The position numbers and the translations under genes are program-made. From CAZHTF01 sp964535305 (GTDB lineage Bacteria > Planctomycetota > Phycisphaerae > UBA1845 > Fen-1342): a DNA stretch of 19,658 bases. Under the pieces are notes generated by a model. The model did not search any database and was not told the DNA's origin. It saw nothing but the letters and a program-made list of their open reading frames with translations. Positions within the stretch are counted from its first letter, which is position 1, and each line of letters opens with the position of its first letter. Location: positions 1-19,658 of the forward strand of contig CAZHTF010000066.1 in NCBI GenBank assembly GCA_964535305.1, given 5' to 3'. Below are positions 14,333-19,658 of this stretch, piece after piece.

Positions 14333-15784
14333 TCAGCGGCCGATGCTGGTCAGAATCGCCTCCGCCTGGCTCAGAATCGAACGCACGTAATCCGGATTGT
14401 GCACGCCCAAGCTGCCGTCGTTGAGCGCGTAGTAGTAGAGGAAGCGGATCTTCTTCACGTCGTCCGTCACGCTGGCCTGGTCGCTCGGGCCGCCATTGGT
14501 TCGGTATTCCCAGGTGTTCGTCGCGCCCAGCCGCGTGCGGATGCCGTCAAGCCGCGTCTGCACTTCGGTCTGGAACGTCGCCTTGGCCGCGGCAGCCTGC
14601 GCCGCCGACGGGTGGCAGCCCGACGTCGCGCAGCTCTGCTCATTCACCTTGAACGTGTGACCCGAGATCGCCGGGGCAACTTCGCTCTGGAAATCCTGGC
14701 GGTACATGTGACAGGTCGCGCACTGCTCGGGCGCGAAACTGTGAATCGAAATGCGGCTCAGCACCAGCGGGTCCTGGTCCTCGGGCGTCGGCATCTCGCC
14801 CACAAACACGTTGGCCTGATTGCTGTGGTGCGGCGGACGCGAGGTCTCCTGCCAGGTCCGGCCACGATCATGGTGGCACTGCCCGCACAGGTTGAAGCGG
14901 GCCGGGTTGGTGACCGCATCGATCGTGTTGGTCGGGATCGGGTTGGTCACTTCCGGGAAGCGCAACTGGAAATCGCGGCCGCTGTCGGGCGTCGGGGCGT
15001 TGCCCGTGCGCCGGTGCGGATCGTGGCATATCGCGCACTCCACCGCGTGCAAGTCCGCAGTCGGCGTGCCCTTCAACGCGTCATCCGCCACCGTTTCGGT
15101 GTTCAGAATTGCGCGATAGTAGAAGTCGCCCGAGTGGCACTTGCCGCACGCGTTCAGGCTGGTCCCGTTCGAGAAGCTGGTCGCCGGCGAAGCCGTCACC
15201 GCCGCGTGTCCCGCGGTTGTCCAGTCCTCGTACTGCGGATGATGCGAACCGGTGTGACACGTGCCGCACACTTCGGAGGCAATGTTCTTCTTCGGGCGCA
15301 GCGTCTCGTCGTTAACGTTCTCAACGTGATCGCGGCCTGGCCCGTGGCAGCTCTCGCAGCCCACGCCGGCCAGATCGTTGGTCGTGGCGCGATCTTTCCA
15401 GCCGCCTTCCTGGCCGAAGCCAACCGTGTGGCAGCCGATACACTGCGAGTTGCCGGCCTGGCCGATTTTCTCGAGCGATTCGTAGGCCTTGGCATGCAGC
15501 GTCTGGCCCCAGTTGGTGTGCACGTTGCTGTGACAGGTCGAGCAGCGCTGTGAACCGACGAATTTGCCGGTCAGCCCGCTGTTGCCGGTCGCGCTTGTGC
15601 CGCTTCCGTCGCCACTTCCGCTGCCATCGCCGCTACCGCTGCCGGATCCAGATCCGTTGCCACTTCCACCGGAGATCAAGTCGTCCAGCACGGGGCAACC
15701 ACCGACGCTCGGCAAGAGTAGTACGGGCAGAATGACGAGTGCGAGGAGTGTTTGAAAACGCGGGATGCGCTTCAGGTGGGTCAT
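14333..15784 (-). CDS. Nine-heme c-type cytochrome, predicted lipoprotein
   Basis: An electron-transfer protein of 483 residues. A signal peptide ends in LPSVGGC (C30), a probable lipobox. A Gly/Ser linker (about 39-65) is a flexible tether. Heme motifs are CSTCH 81-85, CIGCH 115-119, CESCH 143-147, CGTCH 173-177, CGKCH 213-217, CAICH 250-254, CGQCH 300-304, CATCH 355-359 and a CX4CH site, CATSGCH 385-391. The CESCHGPG context resembles the cytochrome c554 family. A helical C-terminus with LNDGSLGVHNPDYV (455-468) resembles the tail of other multiheme proteins. ATG 15784 has AAGGA eight bases upstream; the frame opens earlier, at 15907, without support. It is divergent from the b/c fusion gene and has its own terminator. 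It could be a surface or periplasmic relay, or a reductase; no substrate site is recognised. Confidence 0.88.
   Translation of the reverse strand: MTHLKRIPRFQTLLALVILPVLLLPSVGGCPVLDDLISGGSGNGSGSGSGSGDGSGSGDGSGTSATGNSGLTGKFVGSQRCSTCHSNVHTNWGQTLHAKAYESLEKIGQAGNSQCIGCHTVGFGQEGGWKDRATTNDLAGVGCESCHGPGRDHVENVNDETLRPKKNIASEVCGTCHTGSHHPQYEDWTTAGHAAVTASPATSFSNGTSLNACGKCHSGDFYYRAILNTETVADDALKGTPTADLHAVECAICHDPHRRTGNAPTPDSGRDFQLRFPEVTNPIPTNTIDAVTNPARFNLCGQCHHDRGRTWQETSRPPHHSNQANVFVGEMPTPEDQDPLVLSRISIHSFAPEQCATCHMYRQDFQSEVAPAISGHTFKVNEQSCATSGCHPSAAQAAAAKATFQTEVQTRLDGIRTRLGATNTWEYRTNGGPSDQASVTDDVKKIRFLYYYALNDGSLGVHNPDYVRSILSQAEAILTSIGR
15590..15670 (-). repeat. Low-complexity Gly/Ser-coding repeat in the nine-heme cytochrome
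   Basis: Imperfect tandem GGx-TCx type codons encode an alternating Gly/Ser/Asp linker (residues about 39-65) between the lipobox and the first heme. Such DNA may vary in copy number between strains. Confidence 0.7.
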
Positions 15785-16066
15785 GGGCGTTGTCCTTCCC
15801 AAGAGCCGATGTGCAAAATCCGCACCAGTCGATCGGCGGTCCAAACTGGCGCTGATTGGCCCAGCGCGGTGAAGTGAACACCCGCCTTGCATGCTAGCCA
15901 ATCGCATTCCAAATTCCAGAGGCTGTGAAAGAAAAAAACGTCGCGAAAAATCGCAGCGAAACCGTCCGATTCAAACAGCAATCCGAAACTGCCACGCCCT
16001 CCTCGCGCGGCACGAATCCTGTATGTTCAAATCACTCTTTCTGCGTCCGCACGAAATCGAGGTCGC

Positions 16067-17899
16067 ATGCGCGTCACCGCACCGCTGATCTGCCTGAGCC
16101 TCGCGGTCACGGCCCTGGGGCAGGATCGCGAGAATTGCCTTTACTGCCATCAGTTCCCCGGGCTCTCGCGCTTCGACGTAGACACGCAGCGCGTGCGGCT
16201 CTTTTACGTCGACCCCAGCTACATCCACGCGATGCGCGGCCCGCACGCGCGGCTCGCTTGCGGCGATTGCCACACGCCCGCCGCGTTCAGCGTGATCCCG
16301 CATACCGCGGCCGCGCGGGTCGACTGCACGCAGCAGTGTCACATCGTCAGCTCGAATGCGCTGCCGCGGCGCTTTAGCCACGAAGATGTCGCCCGCCGGC
16401 TCGAGCAGAGCAGCCACGCGTTCGAAAAGCTCGCCCAACTCGAATTCTCAGGTGGCCGGCTGCTCGAGCCGGGTCAATCGCAGTGCCTTTATTGCCATGA
16501 TGAGCCGCTCTTCCGCCGCCACGCCGCGGCCAGCGGCCTGCGCAATCTGTCCACCGCTTCCACCGATCGCTGCGACACCTGCCATAGCACGCAGATCCCA
16601 GTCGACACGTCGTTCGCATTGGCGCACGTCGCGTCGCGGCTGGAGCCGGCCCGGCCGACGCTGGAAGTGGCCCAGGTGTGCGCCGTCTGCCATAGCGACC
16701 CCAAAGTGCTGGCCGGCTCGAATTTGCACGACGCCGTCGCTAGCTACGTCCGCAGCTTCCACGCCAAGGCGGCGCTCCTGGGCGATCAGACCACCGCCAG
16801 TTGCCTGCAATGCCACGTCGCGTCCGGCCAGACCGCGCATGACATGCTCGGCAAGGCCGACCCGCAATCCGCGGTTCACCCGCAGCGCGTCGCCGAATCC
16901 TGCCGCAGCACCGCGTGTCACCCGGGCGCTGACCCTGCGCTGGCGCGCAACGCGGTTCATCTGGACCTGCCGACCGCGCGCGAGACAATTGAATTCGCGG
17001 TCGCGGTCGCGTTCATCATTCTGACGATCGTGTCGTTCGGCCCTTCGGCGCTGATTGTCATCCTCGAGTTGCTGCAACTGGTCGTCGGCCGGCATGCGCA
17101 CGCGGCCACGCATGTTCGGCACGCCGCCGAGAAGATTCTGGCTCGGCCGGACGGCCGCAAGCAGCTTGCGCGCTTCAGTGTCAAGCAGCGCCTGCAGCAC
17201 TGGGCCCTGACGCTGCTCTTCATCCTGCTCGTGCTTACGGGCTTCCCCATGAAGTTCGCCGACCATGCCTGGGCCAGCGTTACGATCCAGGCGTTCGGCG
17301 GACTGCAAACCGCGCGCGTCATTCACCACTGGGCCGGCATCGCATTGGTCATCGGCTTCGCCGTGCACCTTGCCGACATCGTCCGCGGACTGGGCAAGCG
17401 GGCCGCCGCCCGCGACGAGGCCGGCAGACCGACCGGCTGGCTGCGGGCATTCATGGAGCTGCCGATCGTGCTCAACGCGCAGGACGCGCGCCGCGCTGGT
17501 CAACTGCTGGCCTACCTCGTCGGTCTGCGCCGCGACCGACCACTGTTCGGACGCTTCAGCGTCACCGAAAAGTTCGAGTACTTCGGCGTGCTCTGGGGCA
17601 CGACGCTGCTGGGCGTCACCGGGCTGGCGCTCTGGGGCGAGCAGATCAGCTCACACCTGCTCAGCGGCCGAATGCTGAATCTGGCGACCATCGCCCACAC
17701 ATACGAGGCGTTCCTGGCGCTGATTCATGTCGGCATCCTGCATATTTACAACGTGCTGCTGGCGCCCGCAGTTTTCCCGCTCTCGAAAGCCACGCTCACC
17801 GGCGAGACGCCGCTACCCAAGCTTTGCGAAGAGAACGGCGCATTCGTAATCGAAACGGCGCGGCGCCTGGGCATTTCGGTGGAGCCGCCAAATGCCTGA
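16067..17899 (+). CDS. Multiheme cytochrome c fused to a cytochrome b-type membrane domain (CbcL-like quinol dehydrogenase)
   Basis: A 610-residue protein. A short signal peptide (1-18) is followed by a periplasmic region with eight heme sites: CLYCH 24-28, CGDCH 65-69, CTQQCH 87-92 (CX3CH), CLYCH 140-144, CDTCH 169-173, CAVCH 205-209, CLQCH 246-250 and CRSTACH 279-285 (CX4CH). Five hydrophobic helices follow (about 309-338, 377-395, 415-438, 503-523, 545-565). Their candidate b-heme His residues are H378, H420/421, H434, H544, H554 and H559, as in formate dehydrogenase/hydrogenase b subunits. The c-b fusion matches Geobacter CbcL, which takes electrons from menaquinol. Quinol oxidation is inferred. 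GAGG four bases before ATG 16067 supports the start. The stop overlaps the next gene by 8 bases. Confidence 0.88.
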   Translation: MRVTAPLICLSLAVTALGQDRENCLYCHQFPGLSRFDVDTQRVRLFYVDPSYIHAMRGPHARLACGDCHTPAAFSVIPHTAAARVDCTQQCHIVSSNALPRRFSHEDVARRLEQSSHAFEKLAQLEFSGGRLLEPGQSQCLYCHDEPLFRRHAAASGLRNLSTASTDRCDTCHSTQIPVDTSFALAHVASRLEPARPTLEVAQVCAVCHSDPKVLAGSNLHDAVASYVRSFHAKAALLGDQTTASCLQCHVASGQTAHDMLGKADPQSAVHPQRVAESCRSTACHPGADPALARNAVHLDLPTARETIEFAVAVAFIILTIVSFGPSALIVILELLQLVVGRHAHAATHVRHAAEKILARPDGRKQLARFSVKQRLQHWALTLLFILLVLTGFPMKFADHAWASVTIQAFGGLQTARVIHHWAGIALVIGFAVHLADIVRGLGKRAAARDEAGRPTGWLRAFMELPIVLNAQDARRAGQLLAYLVGLRRDRPLFGRFSVTEKFEYFGVLWGTTLLGVTGLALWGEQISSHLLSGRMLNLATIAHTYEAFLALIHVGILHIYNVLLAPAVFPLSKATLTGETPLPKLCEENGAFVIETARRLGISVEPPNA

Positions 17900-19016
17900 A
17901 GCCGCCAGCGCGAATCCGTCGCGTCCGACGCCGTCGGGCAAACGGCGCTTCTCGTTTCCGGCCGCGCTGCGGTTTCTCCTCAAGCAGTTCGTCCGCGTGT
18001 ACGCCGCCGCGCTGATTATCCTGATCGTCTGGGTCAGCTTTCGCGCTGTGAACTACCTGGTGGTCTCGCTTGTCACGCCCGGGGCCACCCCGGCGCAGAT
18101 CTCGGGTGTGCCCAAGCGGCTCGATGCAAACGTGCTCACTGGCCAGCGGCTCGATTGGCTCGGGCTGCAGGCGGTCGAAAACCCGCGCACGCCGCTCTCG
18201 CACTACCACCGCTTCGACACCTGGTTCCCAAACGATCGCTTCAACGACTGCACCCGCAGCGGCTGCCACTCCCCGCTGCCGCACGGCCAGCGCAAGGAGC
18301 TGCGCGCTTTCCTGAACATGCACGCTACGTCCGTGCACTGCGGCGTCTGCCACATGGAAGCAGCGGAGGCGCCGCTGGCGCTCACGTGGTACAAGCTTGA
18401 GGACGGCGCGCCGTCGGCCCCGCCGGCGCTGCTGCGCGCTTTCGCCTGGATCGCGGCGCGCGACGCGGCCCAGCCGGTGGACGCCAGCGGTCAGCAGCAG
18501 ATCGTGCAGTTGCTGCGTGAGGCCTTTGCCGAGGCGCATGTCGAGCCCAGCCTGCAGCGCATCGCCGACGAGCTGCACGCCGTCCGCCCGCAGAACCGCG
18601 AGTTCGCGCGGCTGCTGGAAGCCGCTGGCGACGCGATCGCCCGCGGGCTGCGCGGCGCGTACGGCGCGAAGCTTGCGCTGCGCGACGGGCGCGGTAAACC
18701 GATCCTGGGCCACGCGGATACGCATTCCGCCGTCCGCGCGTTCGAGCGCGAGCGCGACACGTCCGACGCCGATCGGCGAAAGACGCTGCTCGCCGCCGTA
18801 CATCCGCAGAAGCGCGCCGCACCGCTGCATTGCACGGATTGCCACCGCGCGGCCGACGCACTGATCGATTTCAATGCGCTCGGCTATCCGCCGCAGCGCG
18901 TCGCGAATCTGACGCGCCCCGGCTTGTTCACGATGATCGAGACCATCGCGGAAGGTGTCCCGTTTCACATGCCGGCTCTGGGTGCGCAGCCCGCGCCGCG
19001 CAGCGATGCCCCATGA
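17892..19016 (+). CDS. Membrane-anchored triheme c-type cytochrome
   Basis: 374 residues with a basic N-terminus, one membrane helix (about 35-52) acting as anchor, and a periplasmic domain. Heme sites are CTRSGCH 120-126 (CX4CH), CGVCH 150-154 and CTDCH 314-318. About 160 residues separate the second and third sites. This stretch is Ala/Arg-rich and probably helical. A conserved-looking tail has IAEGVPFHMP (352-361). The arrangement recalls a NapC/NirT-like electron shuttle but lacks the four-heme pattern, so I leave the family open. It overlaps the preceding quinol dehydrogenase-like gene by 8 bases and the next gene by ATGA, so the three are probably translated together. Its likely role is to pass electrons from the upstream protein to a soluble or outer-membrane partner. 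Confidence 0.82.
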   Translation: MPEAASANPSRPTPSGKRRFSFPAALRFLLKQFVRVYAAALIILIVWVSFRAVNYLVVSLVTPGATPAQISGVPKRLDANVLTGQRLDWLGLQAVENPRTPLSHYHRFDTWFPNDRFNDCTRSGCHSPLPHGQRKELRAFLNMHATSVHCGVCHMEAAEAPLALTWYKLEDGAPSAPPALLRAFAWIAARDAAQPVDASGQQQIVQLLREAFAEAHVEPSLQRIADELHAVRPQNREFARLLEAAGDAIARGLRGAYGAKLALRDGRGKPILGHADTHSAVRAFERERDTSDADRRKTLLAAVHPQKRAAPLHCTDCHRAADALIDFNALGYPPQRVANLTRPGLFTMIETIAEGVPFHMPALGAQPAPRSDAP

Positions 19017-19658
19017 AAGCCCCTGCGACGCGCTTCCAGAACGGCGCACCCCAGCGCTCACATCCGCACGCTGCTCGCTCTCGGCGGCGGTCGGCGCTTC
19101 CGCCGATACCGTCACGAGCGGCGCAGTGCGGTTCGGCGCTACTGCTGCTGCTGTCCACAGCGCCCACGCTTTGTGCGCAATACGTCGCGACGCCGCTGCA
19201 GACATTTGAGATTCGCGATCCGCCCTGCCTGCACCTACCGACATCCGTGGCCGTCGCTCTGGACGGCCGCGTGTTCGTCGCGGACGGCGTGCATGACCGC
19301 GTGGTCGAGTTTGACGCGCACGGCCAGGTGCTCGCGCTGCTGCTCGATGCCGCCGATCGCCCGCTGCGCAGTCCGCTCGCCGTGCACGTCGACGCTGATG
19401 GCGCGCTCTGGATCGCCGACACCGGCAACGAGCGGATTGTGGCGCTGACGCGCGAGCGCGCCGCGCTGCACATTGTCGAGTTTGCCCGCCAATCCGGCCC
19501 GCGAATCGACCCGGCCGGGCTGCTGTCAACGCCGCGCGGCCTGTGGATCGCCGACAACGACAACCATCGCCTGCTGCGCTGGCTTACGGCCAGCGCAGCG
19601 CTGCCGGAATTCTGCGGCGCTCTCGTGCGGCCCACTGTACACTTTGAGCGCCTCATTG
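19013..19658 (+). CDS. Exported NHL-repeat beta-propeller protein, N-terminal part (runs off the right edge)
   Basis: About 215 residues are visible with no stop. The start ATG overlaps the previous TGA (ATGA). The N-terminus has an Arg cluster (RSRRRS, 22-27) and a hydrophobic stretch SALLLLSTAP before LCAQ, which looks like a signal peptide with a long n-region; Tat export is possible. From about 74 there are repeated propeller blades: PTSVAVALDGRVFVADGVHDRVVEFD, then LWIADTGNERIVAL and LWIADNDNHRLLRW. NHL propellers bind proteins or ligands and have no fixed reaction. Tight coupling to two cytochrome genes suggests a scaffold or docking role in the electron-transfer system, which is inference. 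The first 40 codons are compositionally odd and the exact start is less sure than the domain. Confidence 0.75.
   Translation, partial: MKAPATRFQNGAPQRSHPHAARSRRRSALPPIPSRAAQCGSALLLLLSTAPTLCAQYVATPLQTFEIRDPPCLHLPTSVAVALDGRVFVADGVHDRVVEFDAHGQVLALLLDAADRPLRSPLAVHVDADGALWIADTGNERIVALTRERAALHIVEFARQSGPRIDPAGLLSTPRGLWIADNDNHRLLRWLTASAALPEFCGALVRPTVHFERLI

Noticed and set aside
14399..15553. 384-codon plus-strand open frame
   Set aside because: Antisense to the nine-heme cytochrome, whose heme motifs, signal and terminator are all on the minus strand.
17796..19529. 577-codon minus-strand open frame
   Set aside because: Antisense to the end of the b/c fusion, the triheme cytochrome and the NHL gene; Arg-rich and without recognisable domains.

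Overview
The window is GC-rich bacterial chromosome of Planctomycetota type; the order or genus cannot be fixed from sequence alone. The pointers are an ECF sigma factor next to a large Ser/Thr kinase, a helix-turn-helix/two-membrane-helix protein in the same operon, an RNase Y, an MlaE/MlaF pair, and a c-type cytochrome locus rich in CXXCH motifs. No insertion sequence, integrase, phage gene or CRISPR array was seen. The many long antisense frames are a GC side effect.

Left part (1-2919, minus strand): a probable four-gene operon reading leftwards. Its genes are a small membrane-anchored protein, a DNA-binding-type protein with two C-terminal membrane helices, an ECF sigma factor, and a Ser/Thr kinase cut by the window edge. 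The sigma-kinase spacer contains a nested inverted repeat. A 530-base gene-free stretch with several hairpins separates this operon from rny.

Central housekeeping block (3450-14095): rny (+), a convergent mlaF-mlaE pair (-), then ftsK, pfkA and cysS (+), a predicted lipoprotein of the endonuclease/exonuclease/phosphatase family (-), and tRNA-Cys(GCA) (+). The tRNA lies about 1.6 kb downstream of cysS, which encodes its cognate synthetase.

Right part (14216-19658): a multiheme cytochrome locus. A predicted nine-heme lipoprotein with its own intrinsic terminator is read leftwards. Divergent from it runs a tightly overlapping set. First comes a fusion of eight c-heme motifs to a cytochrome b-type membrane domain, similar in architecture to the Geobacter CbcL type of quinol dehydrogenase. 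Then come a membrane-anchored triheme cytochrome and an exported NHL-repeat propeller protein cut by the window end. Together the three cytochromes carry 20 candidate c-heme motifs, and each has one CX4CH site. The simplest reading is an electron path from the membrane quinol pool through the periplasm to a surface or periplasmic acceptor. The acceptor is unknown, and this is the most interesting part of the window.
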